Of a DNA stretch of 54,178 bases, positions 26,575 through 35,200 are shown in pieces. The notes below the pieces were generated by a model. That model was given only the letters and a program-made list of their open reading frames with translations. It was not told the origin of the DNA and searched no databases. Source of the DNA: Bacillota bacterium (GTDB lineage Bacteria; Bacillota; Sulfobacillia; JAJYWN01); the NCBI GenBank assembly GCA_021791495.1, contig JAJYWN010000028.1, forward strand, positions 1-54,178. The letters run 5' to 3'. Each line of letters opens with the position of its first letter. The first letter of the stretch is position 1. Both the position numbers and the translations under genes were made by a program.

Positions 26575-27552
26575 GTGTCCAAGCTGCGTCGCTATAGGCA
26601 CCTGAGCGTTTCGGTGGCAGCGTTGTTTCTTGTACTGATGTTCGCCTGGTGGTACGGTCCGACACCGGGAGGCGCCGGCTGGGCCAGGGACAACGTCACC
26701 CTCCACAGTCTGATAACGGAGGAAGGGGAAATCATCCTCCAGACCGCCCTTCCCGTCCGCAAGGGTGATATCTACATTACCGCCGACAACCGCCGGTTCA
26801 CGGCCGTGGCGGTGAAAGACGGCGTGGCCGGCATGCGCTTCGACGGCTACGAGCAGCTTTCACAAGGGAAAGCGGAGGCCCCGTCGGACCTGGCCCCCTG
26901 GCTCCTGGCGGGCGACCTGAAGCTGGGTGACCAGGACGGGGTGGTCGAGGCCATGCCGGAGGCCGGCGGAGCCAGACTGGTGGTACTTTACCACACCCAT
27001 TCCGACGAATCCTACATCCAGGGCGATGGGTTCTCGAACGCTCCGGGCTTGAGGAGCGGTGGTATCTACCAGGTCGGAGACGCCATGACTGCCAGTCTGC
27101 AGACCGATGGCTGGACCGTGTATCACGACCTGACCAACCACAGCCCCCACGACGCCATGGCCTATACCCGCTCTCGTCGTACCGTCTTCCAGGATCTGAC
27201 CTTGCGCCCCTTTGCTCTCTTCGACGTACACCGCGACGCCGGACCCGGCGGGCCCTACGCCTGGTCCTTCCAGGGGCAGCCGACGAGCAAGGTGTTGCTG
27301 GTGGTCGGCCAGCAGAACCCTTTGATGCTGGTCAACATGTTCCTGGCCGAGAGGCTGAAGGGCGTGGCCGACTACTTGTACCCCGGGCTGGTCAAGGGCA
27401 TTTTCATCGCCCACGGCAACTACAACCAGGATCTGGACCCGGGGGCCCTTTTGCTGGAGTTCGGGACTGAACAAACCCCTAAGACGGCCGCCCAAAACGG
27501 TGCGGCTCTGTTCGGTCATGTCATTTCCGCCACTCTGGGGCCGGCCAAGTAG
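26575..27552 (+). CDS. spoIIP: SpoIIP, stage II sporulation protein P
   Basis: Membrane-anchored peptidoglycan amidase/endopeptidase that acts with SpoIID and SpoIIM during engulfment. The 325-aa product has an N-terminal anchor (about 10-28) and the family's hallmark motifs: YHTHSDESY (139-147) with a zinc/catalytic His, FDVHRDA (216-222), and the C-terminal AHGNYNQDLDPGALLLEFGT. It is shorter than Bacillus SpoIIP (about 400 aa), mainly in the linker after the anchor. The GTG at 26575 is used because GGGGGAGAGGA directly precedes it. SpoIID and SpoIIM are not in the window. Confidence 0.93.
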   Translation: MSKLRRYRHLSVSVAALFLVLMFAWWYGPTPGGAGWARDNVTLHSLITEEGEIILQTALPVRKGDIYITADNRRFTAVAVKDGVAGMRFDGYEQLSQGKAEAPSDLAPWLLAGDLKLGDQDGVVEAMPEAGGARLVVLYHTHSDESYIQGDGFSNAPGLRSGGIYQVGDAMTASLQTDGWTVYHDLTNHSPHDAMAYTRSRRTVFQDLTLRPFALFDVHRDAGPGGPYAWSFQGQPTSKVLLVVGQQNPLMLVNMFLAERLKGVADYLYPGLVKGIFIAHGNYNQDLDPGALLLEFGTEQTPKTAAQNGAALFGHVISATLGPAK

Positions 27553-27682
27553 TCGGTTTCAAGGGAAATCAAATCGTACTTTACCAGGCGAAATATCCCA
27601 GTATGCCAATTTAGGCCACGGTGACACTATCTTCGCGGTGGAATCATCAAATGGAGCCTCGTGCTCCCGCGGAGGTGATACT

Positions 27683-28036
27683 GTGCCAAACTACAGTGAT
27701 GATCGCCTGCTGGTCCCCGATGCGACCGCTGCGCTGAACCGCTTGAAGTTCGAGGTCGCCGGCGAACTCTCGTATCCGGACGCCACCGGCACCAAGAAGG
27801 TGAACTTCAGTCAGGGTAACTACAGTCAGCAGTTGGATAGCCTGAAGTACGAGGTGGCGGCCGAACTGGGCATCCTTGGGGAGATCCGCCAGCGCGGTTG
27901 GGCCGAGATGCCGTCGAAAGAAATGGGACGGATCGGCGGCCGGATTGGCGGGCCTATCGGGGGTAACATGGTTCGCCGCATGATCGCCCTGGCCGAACAG
28001 CAGTTGGCCCAAGGCGGACGCCTTCCTCAGGCTTGA
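27683..28036 (+). CDS. Alpha/beta-type small acid-soluble spore protein
   Basis: Spore DNA-protecting protein that coats DNA in the A-form. The C-terminal signature GGRIGGPIGGNMVRRMIALA is diagnostic of alpha/beta SASPs. Two related N-terminal-type helices are present, RLKFEVAGELS and SLKYEVAAELGI. The second carries the usual germination-protease site context, and the first looks like a partial duplication. At 117 aa it is longer than the 60-75 aa Bacillus proteins, as in several clostridial-type members. The GTG at 27683 follows a near-perfect GGAGGTGATA. Expression should be forespore-specific, but I could not identify a convincing sigma-G promoter. A terminator follows. Confidence 0.9.
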   Translation: MPNYSDDRLLVPDATAALNRLKFEVAGELSYPDATGTKKVNFSQGNYSQQLDSLKYEVAAELGILGEIRQRGWAEMPSKEMGRIGGRIGGPIGGNMVRRMIALAEQQLAQGGRLPQA

Positions 28037-28066
28037 AAAGACGTCTCTTCGCCAGAAACGCGGAAT

Positions 28067-28090
28067 AAGGCGGGGCTGCGACCCCGCCTT
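28067..28090. terminator. Terminator after the SASP gene
   Basis: Stem AAGGCGGGG / CCCCGCCTT with a 6-base loop, followed by TTCG on the plus strand. It lies between the SASP gene and the convergent pxpBC gene and could serve both. Confidence 0.65.
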
Positions 28091-28117
28091 TCGCTTGTCC
28101 GTGTGCCTGGAACCCTT

Positions 28118-29884
28118 CTACCTATCGTCCAGCTTCCGGACGGAAGCCACGAAAGACTTCCCCCGACCGGACCAGCGCAGGACGCTCGCGTCCACCGGCC
28201 CGAAAAGGGACTCCTGTTCCCGCCGGACCCTGGCGCCTTCACCCGCTCCGACGGCGGCGAAGCGAGCTTTCTCCCCCGGTTTCTTCTGGGCTAATACCCG
28301 AAGGTCGCCCGTGATCACCGTGGCCGGCTTGGGATAACCCCCGGCCGTGTGGTGGTCCGCCAACATCACGATGGGGTGGCCGTCGGCGGGCACCTGGACC
28401 GACCCCAGCGCGATGCCGTCAGAGATGATGTCGTGTCCGCCCGGCGCCTGGAGGACCGGCCCGTCCAGCCTGACACCCATGCGGTCGGAATCGGGTTTGA
28501 CTCTGTACTCACCGGCGAAGAGCGGTTCGAGGCCGGCGAAAAGGTAATCCTGCGGCCCAGGCACCACTCTCACCACACATTCGTCAAGATAACCGAACCA
28601 CTCCCTGGGCGCGGTCCCGAGCGGAGCCGGCCCGTCCGACCCAGCCCACGCCGCCACGGCCCCTGCCGACAGGACGTCCCCCCGGCGCAGCGGACGGCCC
28701 CCAAATCCTCCCAGACCGGCACGATGCAAAGTGGACCGACTACCCATCACCGGCGGCACATCCACTCCTCCGGCCAGGGCCAAATAGGCCCGAAAACCGC
28801 GCCCGAGACGGCCAAAGCGCAATTCCTGCCCTTCTTCCGCCCGGATGACAGTGCGCCCGGGGACCGGTTCTCCGTCCAGAGACAGCTCGAATTCAGCTCC
28901 GGTTACCGCGAACTCCGCTCCCCGCAGGAAACGCAGGCGGGGCCCGGCGGCGGTGACTTCCAAGGTCGCCCGACCATCGGCGTTACCCACCAACCGGTTG
29001 GCGACGCGGTGGGCGAAAGCATCGGCCGCCCCTGATGTCGTCAGCCCAAAGGCGCCGAATCCCGAACGTCCCAGATCCTGAACCGTGGTGAAGAGACCGG
29101 GTTCCAATACCTGGACCGTCGCCAAGGCCGCTGCCGGCCCCCCCGTTCCTCCGGCTGGGGCCCGGTCGGCCGCGGCCGCCGTCTCCTCGTCTTCCCGCGC
29201 CCGGTCCAGCCGCGCGTACTCTCCGGCGCCGATGGGCACGAAACGCACCACTGCGTTGGGACCGATCAGAAACGGGTCCTCGGACTGGGGATTCCACAGG
29301 CTCACCGGGGTCCGGCCGATGAGATGCCACCCGCCCGGAGTTTCCAGAGGGTAGACGCCGGTCTGTTCGCCGGCCAGCGCCACCGATCCGCGGGGCACCC
29401 GAGCCCTTGGTGTGGAGAGGCGGGGAATCCTGAGCCTGTCCGGAAGCCCGCCCAGGTAGGCGAATCCGGGCATGAAACCCAACATGTAGACGGGGTACTC
29501 GGCGCCCGAATGGAGGGCTACCACTTCGTCTTCGGACAGTCCCAGCCGCTGGGCCACCCCTGCCAGGTCCGGACCCTCGGCGCCACCGTAGCGCACGGGC
29601 ACCTCGACGACGCGTCCGCTCCCCCCGGCCCCCCGTGGCGGTCGGAGGGCAGACAGAACGGGGGTCAGGGCGTCGAAGTCGGTCACCAAGGGGTCGAAGA
29701 CCACCAGCACAGAACAATACGATGGGACCGTTTCCACCAGTCCGGGGACCCCAGTCTCCGCGATCGCCCGGTTCCAGGACCGCACGTGGTCCCGCACCTG
29801 GGGAGAGATACTCTCACCAACTTCCACCACCAGCGCGGCGTCGCCGGCGGGGTGAATCCGCGGCGTTCGTGGATCCAGGGTCAA
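28118..29884 (-). CDS. pxpBC: Fused 5-oxoprolinase subunits PxpB-PxpC (KipI-KipA)
   Basis: A 588-aa fusion of two subunits of the ATP-dependent 5-oxoproline hydrolase, which recycles pyroglutamate to glutamate with PxpA. Residues about 8-230 are the PxpB/KipI domain (HPAGDAALVVEVGE, YMLGFMPGFAYLGGLP, GSVALAGEQTGVYP, ETPGGWHLIGRTP). Residues about 255-585 are the PxpC/KipA domain (VLEPGLFTTVQDLGRSG, GVTTSGA-like GLTTSGAADAFA, DRMGVRLDGP, DGIALGSVQVPADG). A Glu/Ala linker joins them. The start is a TTG overlapping the pxpA stop as TTGA. The subunits are usually separate genes; fusion resembles the carboxyltransferase-like half of urea amidolyase. Confidence 0.92.
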   Translation of the reverse strand: MTLDPRTPRIHPAGDAALVVEVGESISPQVRDHVRSWNRAIAETGVPGLVETVPSYCSVLVVFDPLVTDFDALTPVLSALRPPRGAGGSGRVVEVPVRYGGAEGPDLAGVAQRLGLSEDEVVALHSGAEYPVYMLGFMPGFAYLGGLPDRLRIPRLSTPRARVPRGSVALAGEQTGVYPLETPGGWHLIGRTPVSLWNPQSEDPFLIGPNAVVRFVPIGAGEYARLDRAREDEETAAAADRAPAGGTGGPAAALATVQVLEPGLFTTVQDLGRSGFGAFGLTTSGAADAFAHRVANRLVGNADGRATLEVTAAGPRLRFLRGAEFAVTGAEFELSLDGEPVPGRTVIRAEEGQELRFGRLGRGFRAYLALAGGVDVPPVMGSRSTLHRAGLGGFGGRPLRRGDVLSAGAVAAWAGSDGPAPLGTAPREWFGYLDECVVRVVPGPQDYLFAGLEPLFAGEYRVKPDSDRMGVRLDGPVLQAPGGHDIISDGIALGSVQVPADGHPIVMLADHHTAGGYPKPATVITGDLRVLAQKKPGEKARFAAVGAGEGARVRREQESLFGPVDASVLRWSGRGKSFVASVRKLDDR

Positions 29885-30684
29885 CGCGAGGCCCTTCCCG
29901 CCAGCGGCAATTCGGCCATGGGCCGCACCTGGATGTCCTGGGCCGCCAAAGCATCGCGCAGCTTGGCGGCGATATCCACCGCTGCCGGGTTATCGCCGTG
30001 CAGGCAGACCGTGTCGGCCTGCACGGATACCCGGTGGCCCTCGATGGAAAGCACATATCCCTGGCCCACCATGGTTGCCACGCGGGCCGCCACTTCCTCG
30101 GGATCGGTGATCAGGGCCTTCGGATGGCTCCTAGGGACCAACTGCCCGTTGTCAAGGTAACCACGGTCACCGAAGGCCTCAGCCGCCGTTACCAGACCCT
30201 CGTCCAGCCCGGCCCGATACAGGATGGACCCCGACAGCGCCACGAAGATAAGCCCCGGATCGACCTTTCGCACGCCACCGGCCAGGGCTTTCGCCAGCCG
30301 CTCGTCCTTCGCCGCCATATTGTACATGGCGCCATGGCACTTGACGTGCTGGAGCCGCCGGCCGGCGGCGGCCGCAAAGCCGGCCAGGGCGCCGACCTGA
30401 TAGACTACATAATCCTCAAACTCCTGGGGTGAAGCGCCCATATCCCGCCGGCCGAACCCCATGAGGTCGGGGAAACCGGGATGGGCTCCGAGGCGGGCGC
30501 CGCTGCCTACGGCCAAGGCCACCGTTTCCCGCATGACGCCGGGGTCTCCGGCGTGGAAACCGCAAGCGATGTTGGCCGAACTCACCAACTTCAGCATCTC
30601 CGCGTCGCTGCCGACCCGGAAGGCCCCGAAGCTTTCGCCCAGGTCGGAATTGAGGTCTACCATCAAGGTCTTCTCCCGCGCCAT
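29881..30684 (-). CDS. pxpA: PxpA, 5-oxoprolinase subunit A (LamB/YcsF family)
   Basis: A 267-aa member of the LamB/YcsF family, the third component of 5-oxoprolinase. Diagnostic stretches are DLNSDLGESFGAFRVG at the N-terminus, SANIACGFHAGDPGVM, GAHPGFPDLMGFGRR, and HVKCHGAMYNMAAKD with the conserved His and Asn. The start is the ATG at 30684, preceded by GGCGGAGAG. Translation is coupled to pxpBC by a 4-base overlap, giving a complete two-gene system. Confidence 0.95.
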   Translation of the reverse strand: MAREKTLMVDLNSDLGESFGAFRVGSDAEMLKLVSSANIACGFHAGDPGVMRETVALAVGSGARLGAHPGFPDLMGFGRRDMGASPQEFEDYVVYQVGALAGFAAAAGRRLQHVKCHGAMYNMAAKDERLAKALAGGVRKVDPGLIFVALSGSILYRAGLDEGLVTAAEAFGDRGYLDNGQLVPRSHPKALITDPEEVAARVATMVGQGYVLSIEGHRVSVQADTVCLHGDNPAAVDIAAKLRDALAAQDIQVRPMAELPLAGRASR

Positions 30685-30823
30685 GGTCTCTCCGCCGCCT
30701 TTCCAGTTATCCTTGCCTCTTTTTGATTTCGCTTTGCCGCGGCCCTTTCCTTGCCTTGCGGCGGGTCGGTTATTCCCGTCAGTAAGGGTTAGATTAGATT
30801 CAGAATCCCGGAGGTGACTGCAA

Positions 30824-31084
30824 ATGGAACCATCAGTAACTGGCCAAACCGCGCCCTACTACTGCCCGCAGTGCAAGAGCAACCGGGTGCGCTTCCAGGT
30901 GATCAGCAAGTACGCCCAACCCCTCCACAAGGACGCGCGCACCGGCGAGGTCCGCGAGAAAGTGGCGGAGCCGCATCTGGTGGTCAAGGATGGACAACCC
31001 GATGTGGACGTGCGGTGTGAAGTGTGCAACTACACCGCGGGAGAATCCATTTTCACAGCGGCGGCTCGGAATAACCCGCTCTGA
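30824..31084 (+). CDS. Small zinc-ribbon protein, unknown role
   Basis: An 86-aa protein with CPQC near the N-terminus (about residues 14-17) and CEVC near the C-terminus (about 65-68), spaced as in a zinc ribbon. The intervening region is rich in basic residues. It starts at an ATG with GGAGGTGA 7 bases upstream, a strong site. I do not recognise the family. Zinc binding is likely; a role in nucleic-acid binding is a guess. The following small gene starts 4 bases after its stop. Confidence 0.72.
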   Translation: MEPSVTGQTAPYYCPQCKSNRVRFQVISKYAQPLHKDARTGEVREKVAEPHLVVKDGQPDVDVRCEVCNYTAGESIFTAAARNNPL

Positions 31085-31088
31085 AGTG

Positions 31089-31346
31089 ATGAAGCCGCAC
31101 ACCAAACCCACTCCAGTGAAGGGGCGGACGACCAACTCGACGCGGCGTCGCCCCCAGAAGCCGGACGACAAAGTCAACCTCAAGGGCCGGTGGGATCAGG
31201 AGGTCGGGCTCATCGAGGAGCCCATCCAGGGCTGGTGGTCGAACTACTGGGTACCCTACGATAGCATCCTGGACGCTGAAAAGGCCCAGATGCGCCAGCG
31301 CGAATCAGAAAGGCGCGTGACTGGGCCCGGTAGAGAGAGCCCTTAA
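31089..31346 (+). CDS. Small basic protein, unknown
   Basis: I do not recognise this 85-aa product. A basic, Thr/Arg/Lys-rich N-terminus (TNSTRRRPQKPDDKVN) is followed by a tryptophan-rich section (GRWDQEVGLIEEPIQGWWSN, then YWVPYDS) and a charged helical end. The composition looks protein-like rather than random. The ATG lies 4 bases after the zinc-ribbon stop, with only a weak GAAGTG before it, so translation probably depends on coupling. It may be real or a chance frame. Confidence 0.5.
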   Translation: MKPHTKPTPVKGRTTNSTRRRPQKPDDKVNLKGRWDQEVGLIEEPIQGWWSNYWVPYDSILDAEKAQMRQRESERRVTGPGRESP

Positions 31347-31358
31347 ACACCCCCCAGG

Positions 31359-31625
31359 CTATTTCAGGCTCTTCTGCCGCAGGCTGGGGAGTTCCAGAAG
31401 GCGCGGACCGGGGCCATCCGATTGGTCCAAAAGACTCCGGGCCAACCGCTTATTTCGCATTTCCAGAGCATGCTTCTCCCGCTCCAGACGGCTCGTTTCG
31501 GTCTTCTTCTCTTGCTGCAGCCGGGCGACGAGGTTCAACAGGACCCGCCGCCCTACCCGCAGCGTGGCAATCTGCGCTTCCAAATCCGCGATTCTCTTCT
31601 TCAGGTTCTCCACGCTCTCGGCCAA
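31359..31625 (-). CDS. Small coiled-coil protein
   Basis: About 88 aa, nearly all one predicted coiled coil with leucine heptads (VENLKKRIADLEAQIATLRV, then LLNLVARLQQEKKTETSRLE), ending in a polar tail. The TTG at 31625 is preferred because GGAAGGAG precedes it by 8 bases. The alternative ATG at 31649 has no such site and sits inside a TATAAT that could be the gene's -10. Size and heptads recall ZapA/ZapB-like or MreC-like division coiled coils, but no signature supports a name. It converges on the small basic gene. Confidence 0.6.
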   Translation of the reverse strand: MAESVENLKKRIADLEAQIATLRVGRRVLLNLVARLQQEKKTETSRLEREKHALEMRNKRLARSLLDQSDGPGPRLLELPSLRQKSLK

Positions 31626-31747
31626 GCTTCCAACTCCTTCCGGTTCCATTATAGCCGGAGGAAGGGGTGAATATGCTGCTACGCTGCTGCCAAGGATGCC
31701 GGACCCAGGGGCGGCCCCTGCGCCGCCGCCGTTCCGGCGAAACTTGA

Positions 31748-33118
31748 TTAGAACTCCGTAGCCCCGGTGAAGCTGAAGCCGGAGACCTGGATGGGCGGTA
31801 CGACGGCGCCGCCGAACCAGCCACCCTTGAACACCCGTTCGCGGCCGATCATCTCGGCCCGCGCCAAGGCGTCCACGACACTCTGGGTGAACCGGAGGTT
31901 CCTGACGCCGCGCCTAATCTCGCCGTCCTCGATGAGGAAAGTGCCGTCCCGGGTCATGCCGGTCAGAATCACCTTGATCGGGTGAACCGGGTTCGTATAG
32001 TGGAAACGCGTCACCAGCAGACCCTTCTTCACCGACCGGACCATCTCATCAAGAGTGGATGTGCCCGGGGCCATGAACATGTTCAGCGCCATGGGGCCGT
32101 ACGTGTTCGGAGCGGGAAGCGCGTGGCCGGTGGAACGACGGCCCGCATTGGCAGCCGTCAGGGAGTCGTACACTACGTCGCGCGTAAGCCCGTTTTCGAT
32201 GAAGGTCACTTTCTGCTTGGGCACCCCCTCGAAATCGAAGGGGATGGGCATCCCCAAGGGGTCTTGCCCGTCATCCCAAATGGTCACCTTATCACCCATG
32301 ACCTTCCGACCAGGCTCGCCCATCATGAAACTCCGTCCTTCCTGGACGGCCAGGGCGGAGAAGGAAAGGAAGGCGAGGAACTGGAGCATGTCGGCGACGG
32401 CGGCTTCCTGAAGGACGACCACGTACTCGCCGGGGTCCACGGAGACCGGATTCCTGCTCTTCACGCACTTCTCCACGGCGACGGTCCCGACGTGTCCCGC
32501 ATCCAGGTTCTCCAGGCGTCCGGCAGTGGCGTCGGCGAACCCCGAACTGTCGTCGCCCATGACGACCGTGCTGATACTTGCCACCGTGGCCGCGGCATAG
32601 TCTTCGATACCCAGGGAGTTCCCCACGGCCAGTTCGTTGACACCGGTGGTGATGGCTCCGGAACCGTTTACGCCGGCCTGGCGGCACCGCGAGGCGATTT
32701 CTCTGACCTTCTCCGCCCGTACGGTGGGCGAGGCCTCAGCCGTGGCCCGGTCGTAAAGGCCGGAACGGGCGGCCCCGGTAGCAGCGGCGACTCCGGTGGA
32801 GGACGCTGCGTCCGGCCCGGGGAGGGAGACGAACTCGGGGTTCTCCGGCTGTAGGCGGGCCACCGTCTCAGCCCGGCGCACCAGTTCAACAATGGCCTCG
32901 TCGTTCAGGCGGTTGCTCTGCGCCACTCCTACTCTCTTGCCGATTGCCACCCGAACAGAAAGGGCGTCGTTTCTCTCGCCCACATTCTGGTGGATGTAGT
33001 TTTGCGTAAAACGGGTCAGATAGGTGTCATTGGCCATGATCACTGCTTCCACCTGGCCCTCGCGGGAGGCGGCAACGACTTTCCGGAGAATCTCGCGGGC
33101 CCTTTCTTCTCCCAACAC
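31748..33118 (-). CDS. TldE/PmbA-like protein of the TldD/TldE family
   Basis: A 456-aa (start-dependent) member of the TldD/PmbA family, whose paired forms make a protease that matures or degrades peptides. Recognisable stretches are the N-terminal RFTQNYIHQNVGERNDALSV, the central GYxD-like GSGAITTGVNELAVGNSLG and the C-terminal IENGLTRDVVYDSLTAANAG, with GTFLIEDGEIRRGVRNLRF. The catalytic HExxxH of TldD is absent, so this is the TldE-type non-catalytic subunit. No TldD lies beside it in the window, although it may lie elsewhere. The start is uncertain: GTG at 33118 (GGTGG upstream) is preferred; an in-frame GTG at 33148 lacks a ribosome-binding site. Confidence 0.87.
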   Translation of the reverse strand: MLGEERAREILRKVVAASREGQVEAVIMANDTYLTRFTQNYIHQNVGERNDALSVRVAIGKRVGVAQSNRLNDEAIVELVRRAETVARLQPENPEFVSLPGPDAASSTGVAAATGAARSGLYDRATAEASPTVRAEKVREIASRCRQAGVNGSGAITTGVNELAVGNSLGIEDYAAATVASISTVVMGDDSSGFADATAGRLENLDAGHVGTVAVEKCVKSRNPVSVDPGEYVVVLQEAAVADMLQFLAFLSFSALAVQEGRSFMMGEPGRKVMGDKVTIWDDGQDPLGMPIPFDFEGVPKQKVTFIENGLTRDVVYDSLTAANAGRRSTGHALPAPNTYGPMALNMFMAPGTSTLDEMVRSVKKGLLVTRFHYTNPVHPIKVILTGMTRDGTFLIEDGEIRRGVRNLRFTQSVVDALARAEMIGRERVFKGGWFGGAVVPPIQVSGFSFTGATEF

Positions 33119-33180
33119 CAAAACCCACCAGCCTTTCCCTGACCTCACTTAACTTGACTTTCAAGGTGGCGCGGCCCTCC

Positions 33181-34101
33181 CTAGGGCCGGTCGTCCCTCG
33201 TGGCACCCCCGGCCGCCCCGGCGCCTCCGGCAGCCCTGGCAGCCCTGGCAGCCCTGGTAACCCGGCCTTTCCTGGCGGCTGCTTCCAGCAGTGTGACAGT
33301 CTCGAATGGGCACGTCCGCTGCCCCAGTCCGGACCGGAAGGCAAACCCCGATCCGTGGCTGTCGGAGCCACCCGTCATAATCAGGCCGTTTTCCTCGGCG
33401 ATCCTACGGAAGAGGCGTTCCGCCTCCTCCCCATGTTCGGGATAGAACACTTCTATTCCTACCAGCCCGTGTTCCAGGAGGCGCGGGATCAGGTCTCCGG
33501 CGTCCCCAGCCGTTCCGGGATGCGCCAGGACCGGCGCGCCCCCGGCCGCCAGAATGACGTCCGCTGCCTCGGTGGGCGACAGCCACTCTCTGGGGACGTA
33601 GGCCGGGGCCCCCAGTCCGATGAACTGGTCGAAAGCTTCCGCCATGTTCCGGACCCACCCTGCCTCAGCCAGGGCTCGGGCCACGTGGGGACGTCCTACC
33701 GCCGCGCCGGCGGCCAGCTCCATCACATGGTCAAGGGAAATGGTGACGCCGATCTCCCGCAGACGGGCAACGATGCGGGCCGCCCGGCGCTCCCGGCCGC
33801 CGCGGAGCCATTGCAGCTTGGCAGCCAGCTCGGGCGCGTGCCGGTCCACGTAGTAACCCAGGATGTGGATTTCGTGGCCGCCCTGCTCGGTATTGATCTC
33901 GACTCCGGGGACCACCACCACCCCGCTCTTCCTGCCCTGCTCCAGAGCTTCTTCCAGCCCCGCCACAGTGTCGTGGTCGGTAATGGCCACCGCCGAAAGC
34001 CCGAGGTCCGCCGCGGCGCGGACTACCTCCGAAGGCGTCTGTGAGCCGTCGGAGGCATTGGTGTGGGTGTGCAAGTCGGCCCTGCCCGCCAGGAAACCCA
34101 T
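33181..34101 (-). CDS. PHP-domain phosphoesterase (RNase AM / TrpH-like)
   Basis: A 306-aa metal-dependent phosphoesterase. The PHP motifs are complete: DLHTHTNASDG (9-19), ITDHDTV (about 40-46), VPGVEINTEQGGHEIHILGY, LAHPG (about 199-203) and GGSDSHG (about 253-259), with YVPREWLSPTEAADVI between. This matches the YciV/TrpH group, which removes 3'-phosphorylated nucleotides or acts 5' to 3' on short RNA. The ATG lies 3 bases after the M19 dipeptidase stop, so they are cotranscribed. The last 25 residues are an Ala/Arg/Gly repeat encoded by a tandem 9-bp unit and are probably dispensable. Confidence 0.9.
   Translation of the reverse strand: MGFLAGRADLHTHTNASDGSQTPSEVVRAAADLGLSAVAITDHDTVAGLEEALEQGRKSGVVVVPGVEINTEQGGHEIHILGYYVDRHAPELAAKLQWLRGGRERRAARIVARLREIGVTISLDHVMELAAGAAVGRPHVARALAEAGWVRNMAEAFDQFIGLGAPAYVPREWLSPTEAADVILAAGGAPVLAHPGTAGDAGDLIPRLLEHGLVGIEVFYPEHGEEAERLFRRIAEENGLIMTGGSDSHGSGFAFRSGLGQRTCPFETVTLLEAAARKGRVTRAARAARAAGGAGAAGGATRDDRP
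33229..33257. repeat. Three tandem copies of a 9-bp unit
   Basis: GGCAGCCCT is repeated three times head to tail, in frame at the 3' end of the PHP gene. It encodes an Ala-Ala-Arg-type repeat. Being a multiple of three, changes in copy number would not shift the frame. Confidence 0.85.
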
Positions 34102-34104
34102 TCT

Positions 34105-35094
34105 CTAGCCCATGACCTCCCGGATCACCCGTAGGTGGTTTTTCCCGAGGATTTTCTCCACGTCCTCTTCACTGTATCCCCGTTGGAACAAGCCATCCGT
34201 GATGTGCCAGGTCTGGGTTACGTCGTCCAGCCCCTCCGGGGTGGCCCGGATGCCATCAAAGTCCGAGCCCAGCCCCACATGGTCCGGCCCTACCAGGTCG
34301 ACGATGTGGTCGATGTGGTCCAATATGCCATCTACCGTAGCTTTTTCCTTGTGCACAAAGTACGGAGCAAAGTTCATCCCCATCACTCCGCCGTTCTTCG
34401 CCAACGCTTTGATCTGATCGTCGGCGAGGTTACGCGGGTGGTAGCAGACAGCGCGGGAATTGGAATGGGTGGCCATGATGGGCACAGTGCTGGTTTCGAT
34501 GACGTCCCAGAATCCCTCGTCGGTTAGGTGGGAGACATCCACGATGATACCCAGTCGGTTCATCTCCTTGACCACCTGGACGCCGAAATTGGTGAGGCCA
34601 CCCTTGGTCCGCTGCTCCCCAATGCCGTCGGCGATGAGATTCCGCTGGTTCCAGACCAGCCCGATACTACGGACGCCCAGTCTCTGCAGGGCGCGCAGGG
34701 CTGCCAAGTCGTCACCGATGGCCTCCCCGCCTTCGATGGCCAGGATGGCGGCCACCTTGCCGGACTTCACGGCCTCCTCGATCTGACTGGAGGTGGTGCA
34801 ATGGGCCATGCGGCCGGCATTGCTCTCCAACTGCTGGTAGAACAGGTCGATCATCTGCAGGGCTCGTTTCAGCCCGCGGTCGGGTTTGTATTCCGCCTCG
34901 ATATAACAGGCGAAGAACTGGGCGTCCACCCCGCCCTCCACCAAGCGCGGCAAGTCAATGTGCCCGTCCCCGCGCCTGTCACCGAGGTTGCGCTTTCCGT
35001 CCATGTACCGCAGAAGGGTATCTGCGTGGGTGTCCACTACTGTGCATCTCCGGTGGAATTCGCGAACCTGAATCTCACTAAGTTGAGCGGACAT
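34105..35094 (-). CDS. Membrane dipeptidase-like M19 peptidase
   Basis: A 329-aa zinc dipeptidase of the renal-dipeptidase family. Metal ligands are visible in VVDTHADTLLR (HxD), LAIEGGEAIG (bridging Glu), DVSHLTDEGFWDV and THSNSRAV (His), and GLGSDFDG (Asp). The start is the ATG at 35094 with GGAGGAGGTACCCC upstream; a longer frame would read through the spoVS terminator. There is no signal peptide despite the family name, so the bacterial enzyme is cytoplasmic and probably cleaves dipeptides, including D-amino-acid forms. It heads a short operon with the PHP gene. Confidence 0.93.
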   Translation of the reverse strand: MSAQLSEIQVREFHRRCTVVDTHADTLLRYMDGKRNLGDRRGDGHIDLPRLVEGGVDAQFFACYIEAEYKPDRGLKRALQMIDLFYQQLESNAGRMAHCTTSSQIEEAVKSGKVAAILAIEGGEAIGDDLAALRALQRLGVRSIGLVWNQRNLIADGIGEQRTKGGLTNFGVQVVKEMNRLGIIVDVSHLTDEGFWDVIETSTVPIMATHSNSRAVCYHPRNLADDQIKALAKNGGVMGMNFAPYFVHKEKATVDGILDHIDHIVDLVGPDHVGLGSDFDGIRATPEGLDDVTQTWHITDGLFQRGYSEEDVEKILGKNHLRVIREVMG

Positions 35095-35200
35095 GGGGTA
35101 CCTCCTCCGGTCTGGTCTGCTTTCCTCTTCGTCCTTCGCTCCCCCGAGGACCTTCCCCTCTGTGTGCGGACGGTCCACAGGCGAAGCAGGCGCACAAGGG

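Noticed and set aside
29324-30432. Long plus-strand frames opposite pxpA/pxpBC
   Set aside because: They are shadows of well-supported genes, with Arg/Pro/His-rich composition and no motifs.
33229-33257. CRISPR-like repeats
   Set aside because: The unit is 9 bp, head to tail without spacers, and coding; it is a microsatellite.
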